Positions 42,632 to 51,070 of a stretch of 64,000 bases of DNA are shown piece after piece. The position numbers and the translations under genes were made by a program. The notes below the pieces were generated by a model, which was not told where the DNA came from, made no database searches, and saw only the letters and a program-made list of their open reading frames with translations. Source of the stretch: Flavitalea sp966112615 (GTDB lineage Bacteria > Bacteroidota > Bacteroidia > Chitinophagales > Chitinophagaceae); the NCBI GenBank assembly GCA_966112615.1, contig CBHWDO010000001.1, positions 248,001 through 312,000 of the forward strand. Direction: 5' to 3'. Position 1 is the first letter of the stretch, and each line of letters begins with the position of its first letter.

Positions 42632-43234
42632 ATGTTCTATTCATTCAATAATAAAATTCCTGTTGTTCATCCATCTGCATTTGTACATCCCCAGGCCGCT
42701 GTAACCGGTGATGTTTTCATCGGGAAAGATGTTTATATAGGTCCGGGTGCAGCAATCCGGGGCGATTGGGGTAAGATAGTTATTGAAGACGGATGTAATG
42801 TGCAGGAGAATTGTACGATCCATATGTTTCCGGGTGTAACGGTGACTTTGAAAAAAGGTGCGCATATTGGGCACGGCGCAATTATCCATGGTGCTACTAT
42901 TGGTGAAAATTGCCTGGTGGGAATGAATGCAGTGATCATGGACAATGTTGAGTTAGGGGCAGAATCAATAGTTGGTGCACTGGCTTTTATCATGGCTGAA
43001 GAAAAGATCCCACCCAGAAGTTTACTGGTAGGAAATCCTGCAAAGATCATCCGTGAAGTCTCCGATGAAATGATCAACTGGAAATCAGAAGGAACGAGGC
43101 TGTACCAGCAACTTCCTCAACAAATGAAAGATGGTGCACAGCCATGTGAACCATTAATGATGACGGAAGATGAGCCCTTTTCAAATGAGCCAGGGGCGGA
43201 GTTTCCATCCTATCGCCCATGGAAGAAAATTTAA
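42632..43234 (+). CDS. paaY: PaaY-type gamma-carbonic-anhydrase-like thioesterase
   Basis: A 200-residue left-handed beta-helix protein with hexapeptide repeats (VHPSAFVHPQAAVTGDVFIG; IGPGAAIRGDWGKIVIEDGC) and metal-binding His in CTIHMFPGVT and HIGHGAIIHGATIG. PaaY hydrolyses ring-1,2-epoxide-related CoA by-products and works with PaaI. It is the last paa gene of this cluster; obgE follows after 18 bases. Confidence 0.94.
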   Translation: MFYSFNNKIPVVHPSAFVHPQAAVTGDVFIGKDVYIGPGAAIRGDWGKIVIEDGCNVQENCTIHMFPGVTVTLKKGAHIGHGAIIHGATIGENCLVGMNAVIMDNVELGAESIVGALAFIMAEEKIPPRSLLVGNPAKIIREVSDEMINWKSEGTRLYQQLPQQMKDGAQPCEPLMMTEDEPFSNEPGAEFPSYRPWKKI

Positions 43235-43239
43235 AACTG

Positions 43240-43247
43240 TACTTTCG
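43240..43247 (+). promoter_or_regulatory. Candidate -7 box of obgE
   Basis: TACTTTCG, one mismatch from TAnnTTTG, 6 bases before the obgE ATG. Short spacing like this is common in the phylum. It would give obgE its own promoter, separate from the inducible paa operon. No convincing -33 element is visible. Confidence 0.4.
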
Positions 43248-43252
43248 CAGCG

Positions 43253-44251
43253 ATGGAAAAGACAAATTTTATTGATTACATCAGGGTTTTTGCAAAAAGC
43301 GGTCATGGTGGCGCAGGTAGTAAACACTTCATGCGGACCAAGTTCAATCCGCAGGCAGGTCCTGATGGTGGTGATGGCGGAAGAGGCGGGCATATCATCT
43401 TAAGAGGAAATAAAAACCTCTGGACTTTATTACACTTGCGTTACTATAAAAATGTGCACGCCGAAAATGGAGAAGGCGGAAGCGGCAATAATTGTACAGG
43501 CAGAAGTGGTAAGGATGTGATCATTGAAGTACCATTGGGAACGATTGCAAGGGATGAGGAGACAGGTGAATTAGAAGCAGAGATCCTGGAGGATGGACAG
43601 GAATTTGTTTGGATGCGTGGAGGAAAAGGCGGATGGGGAAACTCAAGGTTTGCCACTCCAACCAACCAGGCTCCTGAATACGCTCAACCTGGGGAACCAG
43701 GTGTGGAAGGATGGAAGGTTCTTGAGCTGAAAGTATTAGCGGATGTGGGTTTGGTAGGATTTCCCAATGCCGGTAAATCAACATTGCTTTCTGTGATCAC
43801 GGCGGCAAAACCGAAGATCGCAGACTATGCTTTTACCACATTGCAACCACAGCTTGGAATGGTGGAGTATCGTGATAATAGATCGTTCTGTATTGCGGAC
43901 CTTCCGGGAATTATCGAGGGTGCAGCTCAGGGTAAAGGTCTTGGCCACAGGTTCTTAAGACATATTGAACGAAACCCTGTTCTTCTATTCCTGATCCCGG
44001 CCGATAGTAATGATCATAAAAAGGATTTCGAGATCTTATTGAATGAATTGGAAGAATACAATCCAGAGTTGCTTGATAAAAATTTCATCATCGCTATCAG
44101 CAAAGCGGATATGCTGGATGATGAATTAAAAGAAGCCATTGAAAAAGAATTACCCGCAGATATACCACATGTTTTCATTTCATCCTTAACAGGAAAAGGT
44201 TTGCAGCAGTTGAAGGATATGTTGTGGGAAGAGCTTAATTCGGAGAAGTAG
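43253..44251 (+). CDS. obgE: Obg-family GTPase
   Basis: A 332-residue GTPase. The glycine-rich Obg fold covers residues 1-158 (FIDYIRVFAKSGHGGAGSKH; NGEGGSGNNCTGRSGKDVII). The G domain follows with P-loop GFPNAGKSTLL, switch II DLPGIIEGAAQGKGLGHRFL and a SKAD base-recognition motif. It lacks the extra C-terminal domain found in some species. It acts in 50S ribosome maturation and stress signalling. The C-terminal codons run directly into the A2 hairpin repeat, with the stop TAG at the repeat edge. Confidence 0.98.
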   Translation: MEKTNFIDYIRVFAKSGHGGAGSKHFMRTKFNPQAGPDGGDGGRGGHIILRGNKNLWTLLHLRYYKNVHAENGEGGSGNNCTGRSGKDVIIEVPLGTIARDEETGELEAEILEDGQEFVWMRGGKGGWGNSRFATPTNQAPEYAQPGEPGVEGWKVLELKVLADVGLVGFPNAGKSTLLSVITAAKPKIADYAFTTLQPQLGMVEYRDNRSFCIADLPGIIEGAAQGKGLGHRFLRHIERNPVLLFLIPADSNDHKKDFEILLNELEEYNPELLDKNFIIAISKADMLDDELKEAIEKELPADIPHVFISSLTGKGLQQLKDMLWEELNSEK

Positions 44252-44334
44252 AGGAGATGAGGAGTTGAGGAGATGAGAATTGGTTCCATCTTCTCAACTC
44301 CTCACATCCTCACATCCTCACCTCCTCATCTCCT
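44250..44334. repeat. GAGGAG-type hairpin repeat, copy A2
   Basis: AGAGGAGATGAGGAGTTGAG on the left pairs with units of CTCAACTCCTCACATCC and CACCTCCTCATCTCC on the right around a loop near GAATTGGTTCC. It begins at the obgE stop codon (GAGAAGTAGAGGAG, where TAG is the stop). No gene is inside. Confidence 0.8.
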
Positions 44335-44502
44335 AATTAACATTATCATAATCCAAATTACTTGTAGTTCTAAAAAATTAACCTAATTTCGCTTCTCGAA
44401 CGAAAGTACTAACGCTCGCACTAACATTCCTTCGCTATATAATTACGTTTTTCCACTACATCGATTAGCTGCCACTATTCATCATTCTAAAATTCTAAGA
44501 AA

Positions 44503-44925
44503 ATGAAAAGGCACAATTTGCGCAAAATCAAGACAAACGTTTCTAAATTTTCAGTGAAACTGTTTGCAACCGCTTTCCTCTTTATTGCAACTGCGAACAC
44601 CACAAATGCAATGAATTCTAACCCTGAAGAGCCAGTGATCAGGCACCTGGGTAAAACCAACGACAGCAACTATTTCCAGGTTAAGTACAACAACGAATCT
44701 GGTGATAAATTCGCTGTGATCATCAAAGAAAAGCACGGAGCTGTATTGTTCCAGGAAGTGTATAATGCACAGAATTTCGATAAGAAATTCCGCCTTCCAA
44801 AGAACGACGACCAGGCTTCTCTGGTTTTTGTGATCAAAAACCTTAAAGACAACAAGGTTGAATCTTATGAGATCAATACCAATACACGTATCGTGGAAGA
44901 AGTAGTGATCAGAAAAGTAGACTAA
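44503..44925 (+). CDS. Secreted protein of unknown function
   Basis: A 140-residue protein with a long n-region and signal peptide (FSVKLFATAFLFIATANTTNA). The mature part is a small beta-rich domain (YFQVKYNNESGDKFAVIIKE; GAVLFQEVYNAQNFDKKFRL) with the pattern of a short Ig-like fold. I recognise no named domain. It has its own upstream region of about 170 bases after repeat A2 and a clean terminator after it, so it is probably monocistronic. Confidence 0.75.
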   Translation: MKRHNLRKIKTNVSKFSVKLFATAFLFIATANTTNAMNSNPEEPVIRHLGKTNDSNYFQVKYNNESGDKFAVIIKEKHGAVLFQEVYNAQNFDKKFRLPKNDDQASLVFVIKNLKDNKVESYEINTNTRIVEEVVIRKVD

Positions 44926-44955
44926 AGAACGCACCCTATAAGTCTGAATATGAAG

Positions 44956-44987
44956 GGGAACCGGTATGGTTCCCTTTTTTGTATTTT
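44956..44987 (+). terminator. Intrinsic terminator
   Basis: GGGAACC pairs with GGTTCCC around GGTAT, followed by TTTTTTGTATTTTT. It ends the small secreted gene and lies 20 bases before the S46 peptidase ATG. Confidence 0.85.
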
Positions 44988-44993
44988 TACCCC

Positions 44994-45007
44994 AACAAAC
45001 GTTTGTT
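44994..45007. promoter_or_regulatory. Perfect palindrome before the S46 peptidase start
   Basis: AACAAACGTTTGTT, a 14-base perfect palindrome ending at the base before the ATG. It may be an operator or a chance feature. It also fits the loose CnAAC-N4-GTTnG pattern when shifted two bases, but its symmetry centre differs. Confidence 0.3.
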
Positions 45008-47170
45008 ATGAAAAAAATCTGGATATGCCTCCTGGTACTGCTGCTATCTGTCCGTACCATGGCAGATGAAGGTATGTGGGTACCTATTCTCCTCGGACAA
45101 CAGACCTACAACGACATGGTTAAGAAAGGTCTTAAACTCACTAAAGAACAATTGTACAGCATGAACAAAGCCTCTATCAAAGATGCCATAATCATCTTTG
45201 GAGGATTTTGTACCGGCGAAATTGTAAGTGATAAAGGTTTGATCTTTACCAATCACCATTGCGGCTATGATGCAATTGCCGACGCAAGCTCTGTTCAAAA
45301 AAATTACCTGAAAGATGGATTCTATGCTAAGTCAACAAAAGAAGAAATACCTTCTGAAGGATTGTATGCAGAATTCCTTTTGAAAATCGAAGATGTTACC
45401 AAACAGGTAATGGATTCGATAGGAAATTTGTCGGGACAGGACCGCACCAACAGGCTCAATGCAGTGGTTGCATCTATCAATGCACAGAAATCAGATCCTT
45501 CAAATTATATCTATGCAAGAGTAGGTTCATTCTTTAAAGGAAATCAATACCTGCTCTTCACTTACCAGCGATACAATGATATCAGGCTGGTTGGTGCCCC
45601 ACCTGAAAGTATTGGAAAATATGGCGGTGATACTGATAACTGGGAATGGCCCAGGCACACAGGAGATTTTTCGGTATTTCGTGTGTATGCCAATAAAGAT
45701 GGTAAGCCTTCTGCATATTCCACTGAGAATGTTCCTTACAAACCAAAATACTTTCTGCCGGTTTCTATTAAAGGGATCAAGGATGGTGACTACGCAATGA
45801 TCTTTGGATATCCCGGTTCAACCAATCGTTACGAAACATCCTACGGAGTAAAAGAAAAAATTGAATCACTCAATCCTGCAATCGTTTCATTACGCGACAT
45901 GCGCTTGAAACTTATGATGCAGGAAATGAAGAAAGATCCTGCTACCAGGCTTAAGCTTGCAAGTGAATACGCCAGCATTGCAAACTACTGGAAGTTCTAC
46001 GGAGGCGAAGCACAGCAGCTGGAGCGATATGATGTTTTCGGACAAAAGAAAAAGTTTGAAGAAAAATTCATCAACTGGGCAAAAGGAAAACCTGAATACC
46101 AGAACATTTTTGCAGATTGGGGTAAAGCCTATGATAAAGCAAGAAGTTTTCTGAAGCACCAGGTATACATCAATGAAGGAATTATGGGTTCTCCATTGAT
46201 GGGATTGGCAGGATCAATGCAACAGGTCGAAAATGCAATTGTAAAATCTGGATCATCTGCTGCGATTACTAAAGCTATTGATGCTGCGGACGCTGCAAGA
46301 GCCAATTACTTTAAATCTACCGATCTGGCAGCCGATCAAAATATCCTGGCTGCGATGCTACACCAGTATTATTTGAATGTAGATAAGAATCAGCACCCTA
46401 TTGGATTCTTTGAAAGTATAAAAGGTAGTTTTGGAGATCCGAAAGAAGAGTCTACATGGAAGAAATATGCAACACACATATTCAATAACACCATGCTGCT
46501 CAACGATGCAAAATGGAATGCCTTCAAAAAAAATCCTGATGGAACCGTATTACAGGGCGACCCTGCATATGCAACAGCTTCGGCATTTCTAAAGAACTGG
46601 CAGAGCAAATATTTACCACAGGTTCAACAATTCAATACTGCAAACAACGACTACTTCCGTATGTACATGAAAGGACTCATGGAGATGGACCCGTCAGCCG
46701 CGAAACTGATGTACCCCGATGCTAATTTCACTATGAGAATATCCTATGGCAGTGTAAAAAGTTACCAGCCTAAAGATGGTGTGAAGTACGATTACATCAC
46801 CACCATGAAAGGTGTGATGCAGAAATATAAAAAAGGCGATTATGAGTTTGATCTTCCTGAATCATATATCAATGCAGTGAATAAAAAGGATTATGGACAA
46901 TACATTGATAAAGGAAGAAATGATCTTGTTATCAACTTCATTACAACCAATGATATTACTGGTGGAAATTCCGGATCACCGGTGATGGACGCAAATGGAA
47001 ACCTTATCGGTCTTTGCTTTGACGGAAACTATGAAGCATTGAGTCATAAGATCTCATTTGATAAAGAATTGAACAGGACCATTTGCCTTGATGTACGATA
47101 CATGCTCTGGTGTATCGATAAATTAGGTGGTGCGAAAAACATAATCGACGAATTGAAACTCGTCAAATAA
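45008..47170 (+). CDS. S46-family dipeptidyl-peptidase (DPP7/DPP11 type)
   Basis: A 720-residue periplasmic serine peptidase. The signal peptide MKKIWICLLVLLLSVRTMA is followed by the mature start DEGMWVPILLGQ. The catalytic His lies in GLIFTNHHCGYDAIADASS and the catalytic Ser in DITGGNSGSPVMDANGNLIG. The following CFDGNYEA carries Gly where acid-specific DPP11 enzymes have Arg, which suggests DPP7-like preference for hydrophobic P1 residues (from recalled structural work). It releases dipeptides from oligopeptides for uptake. The ATG at 45008 starts the signal peptide; the upstream in-frame start at 44966 would translate the preceding terminator. Confidence 0.93.
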   Translation: MKKIWICLLVLLLSVRTMADEGMWVPILLGQQTYNDMVKKGLKLTKEQLYSMNKASIKDAIIIFGGFCTGEIVSDKGLIFTNHHCGYDAIADASSVQKNYLKDGFYAKSTKEEIPSEGLYAEFLLKIEDVTKQVMDSIGNLSGQDRTNRLNAVVASINAQKSDPSNYIYARVGSFFKGNQYLLFTYQRYNDIRLVGAPPESIGKYGGDTDNWEWPRHTGDFSVFRVYANKDGKPSAYSTENVPYKPKYFLPVSIKGIKDGDYAMIFGYPGSTNRYETSYGVKEKIESLNPAIVSLRDMRLKLMMQEMKKDPATRLKLASEYASIANYWKFYGGEAQQLERYDVFGQKKKFEEKFINWAKGKPEYQNIFADWGKAYDKARSFLKHQVYINEGIMGSPLMGLAGSMQQVENAIVKSGSSAAITKAIDAADAARANYFKSTDLAADQNILAAMLHQYYLNVDKNQHPIGFFESIKGSFGDPKEESTWKKYATHIFNNTMLLNDAKWNAFKKNPDGTVLQGDPAYATASAFLKNWQSKYLPQVQQFNTANNDYFRMYMKGLMEMDPSAAKLMYPDANFTMRISYGSVKSYQPKDGVKYDYITTMKGVMQKYKKGDYEFDLPESYINAVNKKDYGQYIDKGRNDLVINFITTNDITGGNSGSPVMDANGNLIGLCFDGNYEALSHKISFDKELNRTICLDVRYMLWCIDKLGGAKNIIDELKLVK

Positions 47171-47173
47171 AAA

Positions 47174-47206
47174 AACGCCGCATCAGATGATGCGGCATTT
47201 TTTCAT
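47174..47206. terminator. Bidirectional intrinsic terminator
   Basis: AACGCCGCATC pairs with GATGCGGCATT around AGAT, with A-run on the left and T-run on the right (AAAAAA ... TTTTTT). It lies between the convergent S46 peptidase and OmpA-like genes and can end both transcripts. Confidence 0.9.
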
Positions 47207-47223
47207 TTTAGTCTGTAGATCAT

Positions 47224-48372
47224 TTACTGATTCGATGTACCATTGGTTCCACCAGAGGTATTTTGCGTGCCATTCTGTGTTCCGCTATTTTGTTCCATCA
47301 TCTGGTAATAACGGCTATCCTTCGGAGAAACGATCAACTGGAATTTGTTGCTGTTCTCTCCTGAAGTAGTTGTTCCGCCAGGAATCATCAATCCAACATT
47401 ATTCACACCATTTTTATGCAATTCTTTTGCAATGGAAGTTGCTTTAGCCAAAGTTGAATTCCAGCTTGGCTTACTTGCAGTGGTCTTGGATTTAGTTCCT
47501 GAACGCATTGCTGTTCTTCTTCCTGATTCACCAGTTCTTTTCTTGGTTGAACTTGCATAAGACTTTTTAGCAGTAGAGGATTTCTTAGCAGTTGCAGTTG
47601 ATCTGCTCTTGGTTGCAGATGAGCTGCGGTAAGTTCCTGAGCTGCGATTAGTTGATGTTGTGGTGTTCTTGTTAGATGAGGTTGTAGCAGATTTATCAGA
47701 TGAAGTAGCTGCCAGTCCATCGTTATCATTCATATCAGTTCCTGTATTTCCACTGGTTGAACCTGTGGTTGCAGTAGCTGAGGAATCTCCGGTAGTTCCG
47801 GTAGTTCCTGATCCGCTCCAGTTTCCTGATGCAGTGCTCGATGAACCATTGTTCCAGTATGCTGCATAACTGTCTCCTGTTACAACATCTACTGCAACAT
47901 TATCCTTTGAATTGATTGCATTGGCAAATTGCGCAATTGCCTGGCGACCCTGGTTGTTTAATTGCGAACCAGAGAAAACTTTTTCATCAAGTGTTACATA
48001 CACTTTACCATTACCTGAAGTAATTCCATCTGCACCAATCGCTTCATTTGAACTTAAAGCCTGGTGTAAAGACTGATGTAATTGCTCGGCATTGGTTCTT
48101 TGCTCGCCATAATAAGATTGAATGCCGGCCCATCTTGCTTCGTATGCTTTGTTAGCACTGTCGTAGCTTGTCTGGATCGCTTTGTTTCTTTCTTCGAGGC
48201 TTGCAATGTTTTGCTGCATTTCTGCTGAACGTTGGGCCATTTGGGTACTGTCGGTCCTGTAGCGCTCAATTTCGTTTTGAGCTGCAACATACTTCTTCTT
48301 AGATACGCAGGAACCCATGAACAGTGTAAGGGCGACCAAACCCATACCCGTCACTGATCTGAACTTTTTCAT
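47224..48372 (-). CDS. OmpA-like lipoprotein with a Ser/Thr/Lys-rich insertion
   Basis: A 382-residue lipoprotein. The signal is MKKFRSVTGMGLVALTLFMGSC, then a coiled coil of about 90 residues (YVAAQNEIERYRTDSTQMAQ). The first half of an OmpA-like fold is at about 130-185 (KVYVTLDEKVFSGSQLNNQG, RQAIAQFANAINSKDNVAVD). About 120 low-complexity residues rich in Ser, Thr, Gly and Lys follow (SGSGTTGTTGDSSATATTG; TAKKSSTAKKSYASSTKK). The second half (NSTLAKATSIAKELHKNGVN) and a Gln/Asn/Gly-rich tail complete the protein. Typical OmpA peptidoglycan-binding residues (GHTD Asp, Arg of LSxxRA) are not seen. Start 48372 is used; the in-frame start at 48417 only adds a non-signal extension. Confidence 0.8.
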   Translation of the reverse strand: MKKFRSVTGMGLVALTLFMGSCVSKKKYVAAQNEIERYRTDSTQMAQRSAEMQQNIASLEERNKAIQTSYDSANKAYEARWAGIQSYYGEQRTNAEQLHQSLHQALSSNEAIGADGITSGNGKVYVTLDEKVFSGSQLNNQGRQAIAQFANAINSKDNVAVDVVTGDSYAAYWNNGSSSTASGNWSGSGTTGTTGDSSATATTGSTSGNTGTDMNDNDGLAATSSDKSATTSSNKNTTTSTNRSSGTYRSSSATKSRSTATAKKSSTAKKSYASSTKKRTGESGRRTAMRSGTKSKTTASKPSWNSTLAKATSIAKELHKNGVNNVGLMIPGGTTTSGENSNKFQLIVSPKDSRYYQMMEQNSGTQNGTQNTSGGTNGTSNQ

Positions 48373-48585
48373 AGCATGAAAATTTAAAAAATGAATTGTT
48401 GATGTTTCGATAATCATGAACCTTGGTTTCGTAAATGATCTGTTATCAAATAGTCAAAATATTGTGCCATTATTTTCAAAACATCCATTCCACAACTTTT
48501 CAAGATCAGTGAGGAAATATATTAGTCGTTTTCTGAATAAATTATACCGAAATTTGCCACAGGTTTTGGACGACCTAGGACAAGA

Positions 48586-49782
48586 ATGAAATATTACCTT
48601 ACCCGTATTGCTGTTTTTATAGCATCAATCTTATTTATTATGCATCCATGTATGTCTCAGAAAGACATCCGTGATGTAATTGGCCGAAAGGACTCATCGT
48701 CAAAACCTATTGTTCTTCAAAAAGGAAAATTGTATAAGGCCTTTCTTCCTATAGTTGGCTATACTCCCGCCAATGGATTTCTCATGGGAATTGGTGTTAG
48801 CGGAAGTATATACCTGGGCGATCCGCAAACAACAAAGATCTCTACCATCATCACCAATATTAATGTGACTGCCAAAAACCAGGTAGTTACCAACCTGCGA
48901 TCCAACATCTACAGCAACAACAATAACTGGATCTTCCAGGGCGATACCAGGTTGCTTTTCTTTTCGCAGGAAACCTACGGCCTGGGGATCAACTTTGATA
49001 ATGCTGTTGAGGAACCCATGAGATTCAATTACTTCAGGTTTAACCAGTCAGTGTACAGGAAACTTACAGGATCACTATATGCCGGCGCAGGCTTTGCACT
49101 GGACCGTCACTACAAGATCCGTGATGAAAGAAGACTGATCACATTACCTCCTGAAACAAACCATTCGTCTTATTCAAGCAGGAATAATTTCTCTCCTCTT
49201 GACTATACAACTTCGGGGGTATTGATAGGATTATTGTATGATAGCCGCGATAACTCCATCTTCACCCGTAAAGGACAATACGCTCAATTATATTACAGGA
49301 TGAACCAAACCGCTTTAGGTTCAGATCAGAACAGCACAAGGCTTTTTACTGAATACCGGGGATTCCTTCCTGTTTCAAAAAACAACAATAAAGTATTGGG
49401 ATTCTGGTTTTGGCAATCCTTACAAACAAGCGGAACGCAACCATATCTTTCCTTGCCAAGCATTACCTGGGATATGTATAACAGGTCGGGACGTGGATAC
49501 ATCCAGGGCAGAATTAGGGGCGAAAATTTTGCTTATGCTGAAACAGAATACAGGTTCCCTATCAGCAAAAATGGTTTGTTTTCCGGTGTTGCCTTTGGAA
49601 ATATCAGTACAGCAAGCAACAAATCCATCAATCAAAAACTTTATAATGAATTTGCTGCAGGATATGGACTTGGATTGAGAGTTAAGATGGATAAACGAAC
49701 CAATACCAACCTGGCAATTGATTATGGAATGGGCAGAAATGGATCCAACGGAATTTATTTCAACCTTCAGGAAACATTCTAA
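48586..49782 (+). CDS. BamA/TamA-like outer membrane beta-barrel protein
   Basis: A 398-residue protein. After a signal peptide (RIAVFIASILFIMHPCMSQ) the sequence is an outer-membrane barrel with alternating strands (TPANGFLMGIGVSGSIYLG; NIYSNNNNWIFQGDTRLLFF) and the bacterial surface antigen (D15)-like end GLRVKMDKRTNTNLAIDYG with a C-terminal Phe. It lacks POTRA domains, so it is not BamA itself. Proteins of this size in Bacteroidota are often annotated as surface antigen family; their role is unknown. The gene is divergent from the OmpA-like gene and converges on the glycosylase gene with a 4-base overlap. Confidence 0.8.
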   Translation: MKYYLTRIAVFIASILFIMHPCMSQKDIRDVIGRKDSSSKPIVLQKGKLYKAFLPIVGYTPANGFLMGIGVSGSIYLGDPQTTKISTIITNINVTAKNQVVTNLRSNIYSNNNNWIFQGDTRLLFFSQETYGLGINFDNAVEEPMRFNYFRFNQSVYRKLTGSLYAGAGFALDRHYKIRDERRLITLPPETNHSSYSSRNNFSPLDYTTSGVLIGLLYDSRDNSIFTRKGQYAQLYYRMNQTALGSDQNSTRLFTEYRGFLPVSKNNNKVLGFWFWQSLQTSGTQPYLSLPSITWDMYNRSGRGYIQGRIRGENFAYAETEYRFPISKNGLFSGVAFGNISTASNKSINQKLYNEFAAGYGLGLRVKMDKRTNTNLAIDYGMGRNGSNGIYFNLQETF

Positions 49783-50378
49783 TTATCCTTCCAGCGCCAT
49801 AGATGCAAACATGCATAAGTCCTGTATGGCGACCACTTCTTGGAAATAGTAAGCATTTTATTTTTAAGCTCCTTTTTATCAGAAGAATCAAGCTTATACA
49901 ATTTGATCATGGCTTGCTGGATGCCAAAATCATCAACTGCAAATACATCCGGACGACCAAGTGTAAACATCAGCAACATTTCAACCGTCCATCGGCCAAC
50001 ACCTTTGATCTCCGTCAAATAATTGATCACTTCTTCATTTGACATACCATCAATGAGCGAGTGATTCATTCCTTTAGTACTTGCAAATTCAGCAACATTG
50101 TGAACATAGGTTGCTTTTGCGTGCGACAATCCAATGGACCTTAATTGATCATAACTCAAAGCTGTTATTTGTTTGGGCGAAGGATCATTGGTGCCCAGCA
50201 GGTCAACAAACCTGTTATGCAATACCTGAGCAACTTTTATTGAAAGCTGCTGGCTCATGATGGAGGAACAAAGTGCCATACAGATATTATTCTTCGAGCT
50301 TAATTCCAATGCTTCGGCTTCCTGCAGTATGCGCGCAAATTTTTTATCCTTACGAAGATGTTCAAGGTATTCCGACAT
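49779..50378 (-). CDS. DNA-3-methyladenine glycosylase (AlkA/HhH-GPD family)
   Basis: A 199-residue base-excision glycosylase. The HhH-GPD motif is LTEIKGVGRWTVEMLLMFTL followed by the catalytic Asp in RPDVFAVDDFGIQQAM. An upstream helix bundle contains CSSIMSQQLSIKVAQVLHNR. It removes alkylated bases such as 3-methyladenine. There is no 4Fe-4S cluster, in contrast to EndoIII/MutY. The Ada protein at 51058-52104 makes a functional neighbourhood for alkylation repair, though mnmD lies between them on the other strand. Confidence 0.9.
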   Translation of the reverse strand: MSEYLEHLRKDKKFARILQEAEALELSSKNNICMALCSSIMSQQLSIKVAQVLHNRFVDLLGTNDPSPKQITALSYDQLRSIGLSHAKATYVHNVAEFASTKGMNHSLIDGMSNEEVINYLTEIKGVGRWTVEMLLMFTLGRPDVFAVDDFGIQQAMIKLYKLDSSDKKELKNKMLTISKKWSPYRTYACLHLWRWKDN

Positions 50379-50385
50379 AAAATAA

Positions 50386-50414
50386 TTGATAAAACAATTT
50401 CGTATTTAATTTTG
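50386..50414 (+). promoter_or_regulatory. Candidate mnmD promoter
   Basis: TTG (50386-50388) and a perfect TAnnTTTG -7 box TAATTTTG (50407-50414) separated by 18 bases, 5 bases before the mnmD ATG. Confidence 0.5.
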
Positions 50415-50419
50415 AATTC

Positions 50420-51070
50420 ATGATCATCACAACGAAGGACGGTTCTCATACGATACAGGTGGAAGGTTCAGGCATAACCTATCATTCCATTCATGGCGCC
50501 ATCCAGGAATCAATGCATGTATTCATTCATGCAGCTTTGAATAAATGGAAAGAATTGAATTCATCTGCAAATGAGGTCAGAATTTTTGAAATGGGTTTTG
50601 GAACAGGCCTCAATGCTTTATTGACAGCACTGCATGCACACATGAATGTCCATTATACCAGCATTGAAAAATTTCCTTTGGACAATCTTTCTTTCAAGGC
50701 ATTGAATTATGGTCAATTAGCAGGTAATGAAAATTTATTCATTGAATTGCATGAAGCAAGATGGGATCAGCATACTGCAATCAATAAAAATTTTTCGATT
50801 GAAAAAGTGAAAGGAGAGCTTCAAAGTGAAGATATCACTTCAAAATTCGATGTGATCTATTTTGATGCATTTGCACCTACTGCACAGCCTGAATTATGGA
50901 CTGATGAAGTATTTCAGAAAATGTATTCAATTCTCAATGCGGGCGGGCTGCTGGTAACTTATTGTTCGAAAGGCGATGTTCAGCGCGCAATGAAAAGATC
51001 GGGATTCCGGATCGAAAAGATCCAGGGACCACCAGGAAAAAGAGAGATGGTAAGAGCTTATAAAGACTGA
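50420..51070 (+). CDS. mnmD: tRNA 5-methylaminomethyl-2-thiouridine methyltransferase, MnmD type
   Basis: A 216-residue SAM-dependent methyltransferase. The SAM motif is FEMGFGTGLNALLTALHAHM, then VHYTSIEKFPLD and the acceptor motif FDVIYFDAFAPTAQPELW. The final signature GGLLVTYCSKGDVQRAMKRS and GPPGKREMVRA is typical of MnmC-N/MnmD. It methylates the wobble uridine of certain tRNAs. It is the stand-alone methyltransferase form without the FAD oxidase domain, as usual in Bacteroidota. Its 3' end overlaps the convergent ada gene by 13 bases. Confidence 0.9.
   Translation: MIITTKDGSHTIQVEGSGITYHSIHGAIQESMHVFIHAALNKWKELNSSANEVRIFEMGFGTGLNALLTALHAHMNVHYTSIEKFPLDNLSFKALNYGQLAGNENLFIELHEARWDQHTAINKNFSIEKVKGELQSEDITSKFDVIYFDAFAPTAQPELWTDEVFQKMYSILNAGGLLVTYCSKGDVQRAMKRSGFRIEKIQGPPGKREMVRAYKD

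Noticed and set aside
44992..45005. CCAACAAACGTTTG before the S46 peptidase as a further PaaR site
   Set aside because: It fits the loose CnAAC-N4-GTTnG pattern, but the true symmetry centre is shifted by two bases and the gene has no link to phenylacetate.
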